Shown piece by piece: positions 26,760-35,027 of a stretch of DNA of 64,000 nt. Origin of the DNA: RGIG9115 sp045649825 (lineage in GTDB: Bacteria > Bacillota > Clostridia > UBA1381); NCBI GenBank assembly GCA_045649825.1, contig JAZRQO010000009.1:56168-120167 (forward strand), given 5' to 3'. Below the pieces are notes generated by a model. The model saw only the letters and a program-made list of their open reading frames with translations, was not told the origin of the DNA and searched no databases. How positions within the stretch are numbered: position 1 is the first letter of the stretch; each line of letters begins with the position of its first letter. A program made the translations under genes and the position numbers.

Positions 26760-27176
26760 TTGAGAATCTTAGGAATAGACTACGGCGACAGTCGCGTTGG
26801 AATTGCGGTTACAGACCTTCTCGGCATTACAGCACAGGGCGTTGGTACTTTGAAGAATAAAGGAACAGAACGTTTGCTTAACGATTTAAGCGAAATTCTG
26901 ACAGAGTACAATCCTGAAAAAATAGTGCTTGGGCTGCCTAAAAATATGGACGGAACCGAGGGTTTCAGAGTTGATGAAACTTATAAATTCAAAGCAGAAC
27001 TTGAAAAAATATATAAAGGTGAAATAATTCTTTGGGATGAACGCTTATCAACTGTAAGTGCAACTGCAATATTAAATGCTACAAATACCCGAGGTAAAGA
27101 CAGAAAAAAGGTGCTTGATACAGTTTCTGCGTGTATTATTTTGGAAAACTATATGAGTTTTAAAAAAAATAATTGA
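26760..27176 (+). CDS. ruvX: Holliday junction resolvase-like protein RuvX/YqgF
   Basis: About 138 residues with the RNase H-like fold: ILGIDYGDSRVGIAVTD, VLGLPKNMDGT and DERLSTVSA carry the acidic residues. Members act in pre-16S rRNA 5' maturation and have been proposed as resolvases. The start is the TTG at 26760, 8 nt from AAGGAGAG; another TTG at 26754 is too close to that site. The -35 box for the next gene overlaps its stop codon. Confidence 0.93.
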   Translation: MRILGIDYGDSRVGIAVTDLLGITAQGVGTLKNKGTERLLNDLSEILTEYNPEKIVLGLPKNMDGTEGFRVDETYKFKAELEKIYKGEIILWDERLSTVSATAILNATNTRGKDRKKVLDTVSACIILENYMSFKKNN

Positions 27177-27201
27177 CTTTTTCCTTAATTTGTATTACAA
27201 T
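27173..27201 (+). promoter_or_regulatory. Sigma-A promoter of the DUF1292 gene
   Basis: TTGACT (27173-27178), 17-nt spacer, TACAAT (27196-27201). Predicted start near 27208, giving a leader of about 100 nt. Confidence 0.75.
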
Positions 27202-27244
27202 GTATAAAAGAAATATTTTTATATAGAAATATTTACTGAATACT

Positions 27245-27288
27245 AAGCATTGCCCGATGCTTTATAACGTACACTAATATCTAGGGCA
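27245..27288 (+). promoter_or_regulatory. Possible H-type pseudoknot in the DUF1292 leader
   Basis: AAGCAT (27245-27250) pairs with ATGCTT (27257-27262) around the loop TGCCCG; TGCCC of that loop (27251-27255) can pair with GGGCA at 27284-27288. The second stem ends 9 nt before the AGGTG ribosome site. This could be a small regulatory RNA element; no known riboswitch class was recognised. Confidence 0.35.
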
Positions 27289-27308
27289 GAAAGGCATAGG
27301 TGTTAACT

Positions 27309-27575
27309 ATGGAAGAAAACAACAACATTATTGTTCTTGAAGATGAAGACGGCAACAAGCTTGATTTCGAAGTAATCGATGTTTTTGAGCTTGACGGCGT
27401 TACCTATTTCGCAATGGTAGAAGCAGAAGAAGGTATAGAAGCTGAGGAAGTTCTTATTATGCGTGTTGAAGGCGAAGATGACGATGCAGAGCTTGTAACA
27501 ATCGAAAGCGATGCAGAACTTGAAGCTGCTTTCAATGAATTTGTAAGACGTGACAACGAAGATTGTGGCGAATAA
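27309..27575 (+). CDS. DUF1292 domain-containing small acidic protein
   Basis: An 88-residue, strongly acidic protein with the DUF1292 core (IIVLEDEDGN, FEVIDVFELDGVTYFAMV, and LVTIESDAELEAAFNEF). This family (YrzB in B. subtilis) usually sits next to ruvX, as here. Function unknown. ATG 27309 has AGGTG 6 nt upstream; a GTG at 27300 is part of that site. Own promoter and an unusually structured leader. Confidence 0.9.
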   Translation: MEENNNIIVLEDEDGNKLDFEVIDVFELDGVTYFAMVEAEEGIEAEEVLIMRVEGEDDDAELVTIESDAELEAAFNEFVRRDNEDCGE

Positions 27576-27635
27576 GAAGAATCATACACCTGATATTTGT
27601 AATACTATATTAATGCAATTGACATAAATTAACTC

Positions 27636-27664
27636 TTGAATTTTTACTAATAGTATGATATAGT
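27636..27664 (+). promoter_or_regulatory. Extended -10 promoter of the structured ncRNA
   Basis: TTGAAT (27636-27641), 17-nt spacer ending TGA, TATAGT (27659-27664). The TGn before the -10 makes it an extended -10 promoter. Predicted start near 27671. Confidence 0.65.
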
Positions 27665-27670
27665 ATCTCT

Positions 27671-27928
27671 TGTAAAGAGCTTCTGCATTCTGGCGAATGA
27701 TACGGCTCGTTAAAAAAACTTATAACGGTTTTTGCCCTGAGTTTACTCGTGGTGCGATCATATTTTTTACCAACACTTCTTATAAGGGATGTTTACTCTG
27801 AAAGTGGCATATACGCCTCCTTTCCTTTTGGAATGCCAGTGGACATATAATATTTTCAGGAAACGACCCACCTGCTAATGCAGGTAAGAAATTCGATCGT
27901 AAATCAGCGGTAATCATGGGGTTTTTTT
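27671..27928 (+). ncRNA. ssrS: Structured noncoding RNA, candidate 6S RNA
   Basis: Between a good promoter and a T7 run (27922-27928) lies a non-coding stretch with a rod-like fold. A closing stem, CCTGA (27736-27740) with TCAGG (27856-27860) extended by GTTT/AAAC, leads to a large asymmetric internal loop. The apical arm then pairs TTAT/ATAA, ATGTTTACT (27789-27797) with AGTGGACAT (27838-27846), GGCA (27806-27809) with TGCC (27834-27837), and ends in TTCC-TTTT-GGAA. A long hairpin with a central bubble is the 6S RNA architecture, and 6S genes lie near hisS/aspS in some Bacillota. Flanking hairpins (CATTC-TGGC-GAATG; ACCTGC-TAAT-GCAGGT) are also clear. Exact ends and identity are inferred. 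Confidence 0.5.
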
Positions 27929-27957
27929 GTGCTTTTTGATAGTTATGAAAAATTTGC

Positions 27958-27986
27958 TTGACAGGCTATTTTACTATATGTATAAT
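27958..27986 (+). promoter_or_regulatory. Consensus sigma-A promoter of hisS-aspS
   Basis: TTGACA (27958-27963), 17-nt spacer, TATAAT (27981-27986), fully consensus. The leader to ATG 28032 is only about 39 nt. Confidence 0.9.
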
Positions 27987-28031
27987 TATAGTATATTTTG
28001 GATTATTATACTTAACGGAAAGGGATAAATT

Positions 28032-29282
28032 ATGCTTATAACAAACGCGCCAAAAGGAACACAGGATTTATTACCTGCTGATATTTATAAATGGCAATAT
28101 CTTGAAAAGATTTTCAAAGAAGTGTGTGATTGCTTTTCTTATAAAGAAATAAGAATGCCCACGTTCGAACACACAGAATTGTTCGAAAGGGGAGTTGGTG
28201 ACACAACTGACGTTGTAGAAAAACAAATGTATACATTCCTCGACAAAGGTGGAAGAAGTATAACGCTTCGCCCTGAAGGAACTGCATCGGTGGCAAGAAG
28301 CTTTTTGCAAAATAATCTCTATGCATTGCCATTACCTGCCAAAATGTTTTATAACATCCCGTGCTTCAGATACGAGAACAAACAAAAAGGCAGGCTTCGT
28401 GAATTTCATCAGTTTGGCGTGGAAGCATTCGGTGCAGCCGGCCCCGGCATTGATGCCGAGATAATTTCTCTTGCTTTGACATTTCTGAAAAAAGTTGGAC
28501 TTAAAGACCTTACTGTTCATATAAACAGTATAGGATGCCCTGAATGCAGAAAAAAATATAATGATATTTTACGTGACTTTTTAAGACCTAAACTTGATAA
28601 ACTTTGTGAAACATGTAAAGGCCGATTTGAAAGAAACCCATTGAGAATACTTGACTGCAAATCTGAAATTTGTAACAAAGAGGCAGAAGGCGCGCCTGTT
28701 CTTCTGGACCATATATGCGATTCTTGTCGTGAACATTTTGAAGGATTTAAAAAAGCTCTTAAATCAATGAATATTGATTTTGAGGTGGACAATTCAATTG
28801 TACGCGGTCTTGACTATTATACAAAGTCGGTATTCGAAATCATAAGCGGTGAGTTTACGGTTTGCGGTGGCGGAAGATACGATGGACTTATTGAAGAATT
28901 TGGTGGGGATTCAACTCCAGGTATTGGTTTTGGTCTGGGAATTGAACGTCTTTTGATTCGTTTGGATGAAACCGGAGTTACAATACCTTGCGAAACCAGC
29001 TTGGAACTTTATGTTGCTCCGCTTGGCGATAAAGCTTGCGAGTATGTTCCGGGATTTATTTTGAGTCTCCGTGAAGACGGAATTTCCGTTGAAACCGACC
29101 ATATGAACAGAGGACTTCGTGCTCAAATGAAATATGCAGACAAGCTTGGAGCAAAATATACTTTAGTCCTTGGCGATAACGAAATAGATGCAGATAAATG
29201 TGAAATCAAAAATATGATAACAGGAGAAAAAACGGAAATTGCACTTTCTTCTGTATCAGACTTTATCGGAGGTAATAGATAA
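28032..29282 (+). CDS. hisS: Histidine--tRNA ligase
   Basis: A 416-residue class II synthetase. Motif 1 region NAPKGTQDLLP, motif 2 FRYENKQKGRLREFHQ, the histidine-binding RGLDYYTKSVFE, motif 3 GFGLGIERLL and a C-terminal anticodon-binding domain are all present. A Cys-rich insertion (about 170-240; CPECRKKY, CETCKGRF, CKSEIC, CDSC) might bind zinc, as in a subset of bacterial HisRS. First gene of hisS-aspS; its stop overlaps the aspS start by one base. Confidence 0.97.
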   Translation: MLITNAPKGTQDLLPADIYKWQYLEKIFKEVCDCFSYKEIRMPTFEHTELFERGVGDTTDVVEKQMYTFLDKGGRSITLRPEGTASVARSFLQNNLYALPLPAKMFYNIPCFRYENKQKGRLREFHQFGVEAFGAAGPGIDAEIISLALTFLKKVGLKDLTVHINSIGCPECRKKYNDILRDFLRPKLDKLCETCKGRFERNPLRILDCKSEICNKEAEGAPVLLDHICDSCREHFEGFKKALKSMNIDFEVDNSIVRGLDYYTKSVFEIISGEFTVCGGGRYDGLIEEFGGDSTPGIGFGLGIERLLIRLDETGVTIPCETSLELYVAPLGDKACEYVPGFILSLREDGISVETDHMNRGLRAQMKYADKLGAKYTLVLGDNEIDADKCEIKNMITGEKTEIALSSVSDFIGGNR

Positions 29283-31042
29283 TGGATACAATGAAAGGCT
29301 TGAAAAGAACTTGTTATTGTGCAGAAATTCCATCTTCAGGCGAGGTTACTGTTGGTGGTTTTGTTCAGAAAATCCGTGATATGGGAACTCTCATATTTAT
29401 TGATTTAAGAGATAGAACAGGCATAGTACAGCTTGCATTTGATGAAGCATCTGACAGAGACGTATTTGAAAAAGCATCCAAGTGCAGAAGCGAATACGTA
29501 ATTATGGCAAAAGGTATTGTACGCGAAAGAGAGAGTAAGAATAAAGACATTAAAACAGGTGATTATGAAATTTATGTAACTGAACTTCGTATTCTTGCAA
29601 AGTCTGAAACACCTCCGTTTGAAATTACCGACAAAACAAACGTTAACGAAGAACTCAGACTTAAATACAGATATCTTGACCTTAGAAGAAATGTGCTTCA
29701 AAATAATATTATCAGAAGAAGTATGATTGCCAAATCTGCAAGGGATTATTTCTACGAAAACGGTTTTATTGAAATTGAAACACCTATGATGATAAAATCC
29801 ACACCTGAAGGCGCACGTGATTATCTTGTGCCGTCCCGTATTCATAACGGAAAATTCTACGCACTTCCTCAATCGCCTCAGATGTATAAACAGCTCCTTA
29901 TGATTTCAGGTTTCGACAGATATATTCAGCTTGCACGTTGTTTCCGTGATGAGGACCTCCGTGCTGACCGTCAGCCCGAATTCACTCAGATTGACCTTGA
30001 AATGTCATTTGTTGATGTTGAAGATATACTTGAAATCGGAGAAGGTTTCGTAAAAAGATTATTTAAAGATGTTCTTAATATTGATATTCCAACACCACTC
30101 CCAAGAATGACTTACAAAGAAGCTATGGAAAGATATGGCTCCGACAAGCCGGATACACGATTTGGTATGGAAATTGTTAATCTTTCAGATATAGTTGAAA
30201 AATGCGGATTTGGTGTATTTACGGGTGCGATTGAAGCCGGAGGTTCTGTACGTGCGATTGTTGCTAAAAATGCAGCCTCTGTTCTCACAAGAAAAGAGAT
30301 TGATAAACTAACCGAGTATATAAAAGGTATCGGAGCAAAGGGTATGGCTTATATCAGGTGGGTTGATGATGAGCCTAACTGTTCTTTTGCAAAATTTATG
30401 ACAGAGGATGAAATCAGTGCAATCATCAGCCGCACAGGTGCGGAAAAGGGTGACGTTGTATTTATTGTAGCAGATAAAAAAGCTCTTCCTCTTCTCGGTT
30501 CATTGAGACTTACAGTTGCTAAAAAGCTTGATATTATAAAGGGCGGATATAATTTCCTATGGATTACTGAATTCCCGTTCTTTGAATATGATGATGAATC
30601 TGAATCGTGGGTTGCAATGCACCATCCGTTTACTATGCCTATGGATGAATGCATTGAATATCTTGATACAGACCCGGGTAAAGTTACCGCAAAAGCATAT
30701 GATCTTGTTCTCAACGGTGTCGAATTGTCATCAGGTTCTATAAGAATAACAGATTCTGCACTTCAGCAAAAGATGTTTGAATCTTTAGGTATGACAGAAG
30801 AGGAAATAAATGCAAAGTTCGGTTTTCTTGTTGACGCATATAAGTTCGGTGCACCGCCTCACGGTGGTATGGGAATAGGCCTTGACAGACTTTCTATGAT
30901 TATGTGCGAATGTGACAGTCTTAGAGATGTACTTGCATTTCCTAAGGTTCAAAACGCTTCTGAGCTTATGAGCGATGCTCCAGGTTTGGTAGACGAAGTT
31001 CAGCTGAAAGAGCTTGGAATTGCTATAACTGAAGAAAAATAA
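29282..31042 (+). CDS. aspS: Aspartate--tRNA ligase
   Basis: A 586-residue bacterial-type AspRS: N-terminal OB-fold anticodon domain (about 15-110), class II catalytic core with motif 2 FRDEDLRADRQPEFTQ, the bacterial GAD insertion (about 290-410) and motif 3 GMGIGLDRLSM. Start overlaps hisS (TAATG) and GGAGGT lies upstream. Whether it is discriminating for tRNA-Asp or also charges tRNA-Asn cannot be decided here, and no gatCAB is in the window. Confidence 0.97.
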   Translation: MDTMKGLKRTCYCAEIPSSGEVTVGGFVQKIRDMGTLIFIDLRDRTGIVQLAFDEASDRDVFEKASKCRSEYVIMAKGIVRERESKNKDIKTGDYEIYVTELRILAKSETPPFEITDKTNVNEELRLKYRYLDLRRNVLQNNIIRRSMIAKSARDYFYENGFIEIETPMMIKSTPEGARDYLVPSRIHNGKFYALPQSPQMYKQLLMISGFDRYIQLARCFRDEDLRADRQPEFTQIDLEMSFVDVEDILEIGEGFVKRLFKDVLNIDIPTPLPRMTYKEAMERYGSDKPDTRFGMEIVNLSDIVEKCGFGVFTGAIEAGGSVRAIVAKNAASVLTRKEIDKLTEYIKGIGAKGMAYIRWVDDEPNCSFAKFMTEDEISAIISRTGAEKGDVVFIVADKKALPLLGSLRLTVAKKLDIIKGGYNFLWITEFPFFEYDDESESWVAMHHPFTMPMDECIEYLDTDPGKVTAKAYDLVLNGVELSSGSIRITDSALQQKMFESLGMTEEEINAKFGFLVDAYKFGAPPHGGMGIGLDRLSMIMCECDSLRDVLAFPKVQNASELMSDAPGLVDEVQLKELGIAITEEK

Positions 31043-31066
31043 TTTTAATCCCGGAGGTGTTTCAGG

Positions 31067-31864
31067 TTGATTATTTACAAAGATACAAATCCCGAAGCGC
31101 CACGGGATTTTATAATGGAAGAAAACATTAACACAGAATTTATTGGTCGTACTATATATTATTTTGATACAACAGATTCTACAAATAACGAAGCAAAAAA
31201 ACATAGTGATTGCCCGGAAGGAACTGTGTTTGCGGCAAAAGTTCAGACAGCAGGCAGGGGCAGAAAAGGAAGGAACTGGACATCTGATTCAAACGGACTT
31301 TGGTTTTCGATTTTGCTGAAACCTGATATTTCTCCCGAAGAAGTATCCCAGATAACTCTTGTATTGGGAATAGCAGTAACAAATGTTATTAAGAATTCTT
31401 ATATAAAATGGCCTAATGATATTGTTATGGGAAGTAAAAAGCTTGCAGGTATCCTTACAGAAATGTCTACTACAGAGAATAAAGTAAATTACGTAGTGGC
31501 AGGTATCGGAATAAATATCAATACACCTGTTTTTTCTGATGAAATTTCTGATATTGCAACTTCACTGTATATTGAAAACGGAATAGAATATTCAAAAGAA
31601 AAAATTTTGGCTGATCTGTGTTCAGAAATAGAATTTTGGTATAAAAAATTCAGAAAAGGCGGCTTTTCTGAATGTAGGGAAGAATATATCAGCCGTTGTA
31701 TAACCTTAAATCGTGAAGTTTGCATAAAAAACGGCAATGATTCATATATTGGCAAGGCTGTTGATGTAAACAATAAGGGCGAATTAACAGTAAAGACTGA
31801 TAAAGGGGATACAGATGTATTGTCCGGCGAAGTATCTGTCAGAGGGCTTTTTGGATACATTTAA
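31067..31864 (+). CDS. birA: Biotin--[acetyl-CoA-carboxylase] ligase (monofunctional BirA)
   Basis: A 265-residue biotin protein ligase. DTTDSTNNEAK, the biotinyl-AMP loop GRGRKGRNW, and KWPNDIVMGSKKLAGIL are diagnostic; a C-terminal SH3-like domain follows. There is no N-terminal helix-turn-helix, so it is the enzyme-only form and does not repress biotin genes. The start is TTG 31067 with GGAGGTG about 10 nt upstream; ATG 31115 has no good ribosome site. Likely co-transcribed with hisS-aspS (24-nt gap) and ended by a strong terminator. Confidence 0.94.
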   Translation: MIIYKDTNPEAPRDFIMEENINTEFIGRTIYYFDTTDSTNNEAKKHSDCPEGTVFAAKVQTAGRGRKGRNWTSDSNGLWFSILLKPDISPEEVSQITLVLGIAVTNVIKNSYIKWPNDIVMGSKKLAGILTEMSTTENKVNYVVAGIGININTPVFSDEISDIATSLYIENGIEYSKEKILADLCSEIEFWYKKFRKGGFSECREEYISRCITLNREVCIKNGNDSYIGKAVDVNNKGELTVKTDKGDTDVLSGEVSVRGLFGYI

Positions 31865-31870
31865 AATTAA

Positions 31871-31915
31871 ACAACCGACACTCATGTTGAATAAGAGTGT
31901 CGGTTTGTTTTTTTT
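31871..31915 (+). terminator. Terminator after birA (may also act on the minus strand)
   Basis: Stem CCGACACTC / GAGTGTCGG (31875-31883 and 31895-31903) with an 11-nt loop and TTTGTTTTTTTT. It also lies 3 nt from the stop of the convergent glycosyltransferase. Confidence 0.9.
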
Positions 31916-31917
31916 AA

Positions 31918-32868
31918 TCATTTTAAATATGTTTCTATAATGTATCTGGGCCTGTTTTTTACTTCTTTATACATCTTTCCGATATATTCACCAATAAGTC
32001 CTATTCCTAGAAGCTGCAAACCGCCTATAAACCATATTGAACACATTATTGATGTCCAACCTTTTATAGTGGAGCCAAAAAACTTTTGGAAGAGAGAATA
32101 TATAAGTATTACAGCTGAAACGGCACATATTATAAACCCAATAACTGTTATCATCCGGATTGGATTTACGCTAAAAGAAGTTATTCCGTCAAAAGCAAAG
32201 GAAAGCATTTTTTTGAGAGGGTATTTTGATTCTCCTGCAAATCGCTCTTTTCTGTCGTAATATACACAATCAGATTTAAAACCTAAAAGCGGTACCATTC
32301 CTCGAAGGAATAGATTTTTTTCAGGGAATTGTGAAAGAGCATTTAGTGCTCTGTTGCTGAGTAATCTATAATCTGCATGATTAAACACGCAGTCAACTCC
32401 CATTACTTTCATCAATTTATAAAATCCCACTGCAGTTGTTCTTTTGAAAAAAGTATCTGTAACGCGTTTTTTTCTTACGCCATACACTATATCAGTACCG
32501 TTTTGAAATTTTAAAATCATTTCTTCAATTACGTTTATATCATCTTGCAAATCGGCATCAATGGATATTGTACAATCACACTCATCCATTACAGTCATAA
32601 GTCCACCCAGAAGCGCATTCTGATGCCCTTGATTACGGGAAAGCTTAATTCCCTGAACCCAATGATTGTTTTTGTTTTCTTCGCAAATTAAATCCCATGT
32701 GTTGTCCTTGCTGCCATCGTCAACGAATACAATTTTACTATCTGATGTGATGGTTTTTGTTTCGTTCATTCTGTCAAGCAATAATGAAAGCTGCTTTGCT
32801 GTTTCAGAAAAAACTTCGCACTCATTATAGCAGGGGACGACAATATAAACTTTTGTGCGATTAAGCAT
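31918..32868 (-). CDS. GT2 family glycosyltransferase, DPM1/GtrB-like, membrane bound
   Basis: A 316-residue GT-A glycosyltransferase with VVPCYNE at the start, a metal-binding SIDADLQDD (DxD-type) and about two C-terminal membrane helices (235-260, 270-292). This layout (GtrB, DpmI-like) transfers sugar from a nucleotide donor to a polyprenyl-phosphate lipid at the inner membrane face; the lipid-sugar then serves surface polymers. Substrates unknown. It is a single-gene unit with its own promoter. ATG 32868 has AAGG 8-11 nt upstream. Confidence 0.92.
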   Translation of the reverse strand: MLNRTKVYIVVPCYNECEVFSETAKQLSLLLDRMNETKTITSDSKIVFVDDGSKDNTWDLICEENKNNHWVQGIKLSRNQGHQNALLGGLMTVMDECDCTISIDADLQDDINVIEEMILKFQNGTDIVYGVRKKRVTDTFFKRTTAVGFYKLMKVMGVDCVFNHADYRLLSNRALNALSQFPEKNLFLRGMVPLLGFKSDCVYYDRKERFAGESKYPLKKMLSFAFDGITSFSVNPIRMITVIGFIICAVSAVILIYSLFQKFFGSTIKGWTSIMCSIWFIGGLQLLGIGLIGEYIGKMYKEVKNRPRYIIETYLK

Positions 32869-32908
32869 TCATATAACCTTCTTTCGCATTTTTAAAAATT
32901 ATGTGTCT

Positions 32909-32937
32909 ATTATATATTATCTTTGACAATAAAACAA
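32909..32937 (-). promoter_or_regulatory. Sigma-A promoter of the GT2 gene
   Basis: Minus strand: TTGTTT (32932-32937), 17-nt spacer, TATAAT (32909-32914). Confidence 0.65.
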
Positions 32938-32986
32938 TAACCAAACAGTAAATTTAAAAAAAAATTAAAAAAATTGTATAAAATCA

Positions 32987-33016
32987 TTGACGTAGCCACT
33001 AATTTTGTGTTAAAAT
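32987..33016 (+). promoter_or_regulatory. Probable promoter of the SLH/PqqD cassette
   Basis: TTGACG (32987-32992), 18-nt spacer, TAAAAT (33011-33016). The start codon is 39 nt downstream. Confidence 0.55.
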
Positions 33017-33054
33017 ATATGGTAATAATATATCATGAAAGGGAATATACAAAT

Positions 33055-34038
33055 ATGAAAAAATTAGTTTTAAAAACACTTGCTTTTATATCAATTTTTG
33101 CAGCAGTTTCTGCAACTGTTGCATATGCAGATTTCTCTGACATGCCGGAGGACCAAATTGCTCGTACAGCGCTTGAAACCGCTGTAGAAAACAAACTCCT
33201 TACAGGTTATGAAACAGGCGAAATTAAACCCTATAACAATATTAAAAGAGCAGAAATGGCCGCAATTATTGTTCGTGCGTTTGGTGCTGAAAGCAATGCT
33301 GACATCTCAAACTTTGCTGATATGAACCAATCTCAGTGGTATTATGATGTGATGAGTAAATCTGTAGCTATGGGCGTGTTCCAGGGTGATGGTACTAATC
33401 TTAATCCTGAGAGTAATATTACATACCAGGAAGCTTTTGCAGTTCTTGCAAGAGTGTTTGATATGCAGACAAATTATGATGTAGAATTATTGAAATATAG
33501 GTTAAATCTCATTTCAGAGCGACCAACTGAAAAATATACAGTTCTTAACAACTTTGCAGATGGAACCAATGTTGCAGAATGGGCGAAACCTACCACAACT
33601 GCAATTCTTGAAGGTGAATACTGGAATCCTGCAGATTCTATGATTAGACCTACAGAACCCATTACTCGTGTTAATTTTGCACTTTTGATGAATAACATTG
33701 TAACCACTTACATAAATGAACCCGGAACATACGATTCTCTTCCTCAAGGAAATGTGCTTGTACGTTCGAATAATGTAGTAATTAATTCTTTTGATTGCAG
33801 TACTGCAAATATTTTTGTTGGTGACGGAGTTAAAGGAGTTACTACACTCGGTGATGGAGTAAATGTAGACAAACTCGTAGTAAGAGGCGGAAACACTTCT
33901 CTTAACGGAACATATAATCTTGTAAGAATAATCGGTCATAATTGCATAACTGACATTTCTAAAGGCCCCACTGTAAAAATTCAGCTTTACTCAAAATATG
34001 ATGATTCTGTTTTTTCAGTTGGTGTTGCAGGAGTCTGA
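33055..34038 (+). CDS. Secreted protein with three S-layer homology (SLH) domains
   Basis: About 327 residues. A signal peptide (residues 1-24, ending AYA) precedes three SLH repeats at about 25-80, 85-140 and 155-215 (FSDMPEDQIARTALE; FADMNQSQWYYDVMSK; FADGTNVAEWAKPTTT), each with the usual GY/GD turn and RAE/TYQEA/TRVNFA helix. SLH trimers bind pyruvylated cell-wall polymers. The last 100 residues are beta-rich with repeating Gly/Val/Asn units, no known domain. ATG 33055 has GAAAGGGAA upstream; earlier codons lie over the promoter. It heads a tight four-gene unit with the HPrK-like, PqqD and S24/S26 genes. Confidence 0.88.
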   Translation: MKKLVLKTLAFISIFAAVSATVAYADFSDMPEDQIARTALETAVENKLLTGYETGEIKPYNNIKRAEMAAIIVRAFGAESNADISNFADMNQSQWYYDVMSKSVAMGVFQGDGTNLNPESNITYQEAFAVLARVFDMQTNYDVELLKYRLNLISERPTEKYTVLNNFADGTNVAEWAKPTTTAILEGEYWNPADSMIRPTEPITRVNFALLMNNIVTTYINEPGTYDSLPQGNVLVRSNNVVINSFDCSTANIFVGDGVKGVTTLGDGVNVDKLVVRGGNTSLNGTYNLVRIIGHNCITDISKGPTVKIQLYSKYDDSVFSVGVAGV

Positions 34039-34043
34039 TATAA

Positions 34044-34745
34044 ATGAAATTACATAGAATTGCTGATTTATATGTAGCTGTGGATTATAAGTATCCCACA
34101 ATGATAAATCAGGCTCCAAAATACGAAACTGATGATAAACCACAAATTATAGATATACTCGTGAGGGCTTCTGATACATCAATAGAAGCACTTAAGTCGG
34201 AACAGCTGGCCCTCACTGAAGATGACTGTGAATACCTTATAACAGGAGCTAACTTCTATGACGCTCTCATATTATTTGACGGTTTAATGATTCATTCATC
34301 TGCTGTAATTTATAATGGGGAAGCCTATTTGTTTTCTGCAGATAGTGGTACCGGAAAATCAACCCATACTCAGCTCTGGCTTAAAGCATTTGGCGAAAAA
34401 GCAAAAATTCTCAATGACGATAAACCCGCCGTAAGAATTATTGATAACTCAGTATATGCCTATGGAACACCTTGGAGCGGTAAAACAAACTGGAACGAAA
34501 ACATTAAAGCGCCTTTAAAAGGTATTTGTTTTATCCATCGTTCTGAAAACAACGAAATACACCGCGTGGACCCGGCCTCAATCATCCAGGAACTTTTAAA
34601 GCAAACTATGCGTCCCAGAGATAAGTCCAAGATGAGTAAGCTTTTAGATAATATTGATAATTTGTTAAAAAAAGTACCTGTGTATACTATGGGTTGTAAT
34701 ATGGATGTTGAAGCCGCACATGTGGCTTATGAAGCTATGAAATAA
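34044..34745 (+). CDS. HPr kinase/PEPCK-like P-loop protein
   Basis: A 233-residue protein whose P-loop SADSGTGKST (K105) and following NDDKPAV (D125-D126) match the fold shared by HPr kinase and ATP-dependent PEP carboxykinase. HPr kinase-specific C-terminal motifs are not evident, and the length is shorter than HprK (about 310). Such HPrK-like proteins occur in peptide (RiPP) clusters, for example as kinases in lasso-peptide gene sets, together with PqqD and S24/S26 proteins, exactly the neighbours seen here. Six nt after the SLH gene. The phosphate acceptor is unknown. Confidence 0.78.
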   Translation: MKLHRIADLYVAVDYKYPTMINQAPKYETDDKPQIIDILVRASDTSIEALKSEQLALTEDDCEYLITGANFYDALILFDGLMIHSSAVIYNGEAYLFSADSGTGKSTHTQLWLKAFGEKAKILNDDKPAVRIIDNSVYAYGTPWSGKTNWNENIKAPLKGICFIHRSENNEIHRVDPASIIQELLKQTMRPRDKSKMSKLLDNIDNLLKKVPVYTMGCNMDVEAAHVAYEAMK

Positions 34746-34763
34746 CCGAAAGGATGTAATTTT

Positions 34764-35027
34764 ATGAAAATAAAAGACGGTTATATGTTAAGAAATGTTG
34801 CCGGAAAATATATCGTAGTTCCTGTTGGAGAAGAAACAATGGATTTTAACGGAATTATTACCACTAATGAAACAGGAGCATTTTTATGGAAATCTCTTGA
34901 AAACGGAATTTCACAAGCAGATCTTCTTAAAGCTTTTCTTAATGAATATGAAATTGATGAACAGATTGCCGCAGAAGATTTATCAGATTTCATAAAAAAA
35001 CTATCAGATGCTGATTTGCTCACATAA
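34764..35027 (+). CDS. PqqD family peptide-binding (RRE) protein
   Basis: An 87-residue PqqD-like winged-helix protein: DGYMLRNVAGKYIVVPVGEE, then FNGIITTNETGAFLWKSLE and a C-terminal LSDFIKKLSDADLLT. PqqD-type domains are RiPP recognition elements that hold the leader of a precursor peptide for modifying enzymes. ATG 34764 has GAAAGGATG upstream. Its stop shares a base with the start of the S24/S26 gene (TAATG). No radical SAM, transglutaminase-like or cyclase gene is adjacent. Confidence 0.85.
   Translation: MKIKDGYMLRNVAGKYIVVPVGEETMDFNGIITTNETGAFLWKSLENGISQADLLKAFLNEYEIDEQIAAEDLSDFIKKLSDADLLT

Larger units (their letters stand above)
27576..28031 (+). other. Gene-free 456-nt interval between DUF1292 and hisS
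   Basis: No open frame worth reporting. It holds a promoter (27636-27664), a structured RNA (about 27671-27928) and the hisS promoter (27958-27986). The first 60 nt after DUF1292 are AT-rich with no terminator seen. No T-box core (AGGGTGG-type) is present. Confidence 0.8.

Noticed and set aside
27576..28031. SRP RNA, RNase P RNA or tmRNA in the gap before hisS
   Set aside because: None of their conserved cores (GGAA-tetraloop SRP helix, the GAGGAAAGTCC element, tRNA-like ends with a tag frame) is present.
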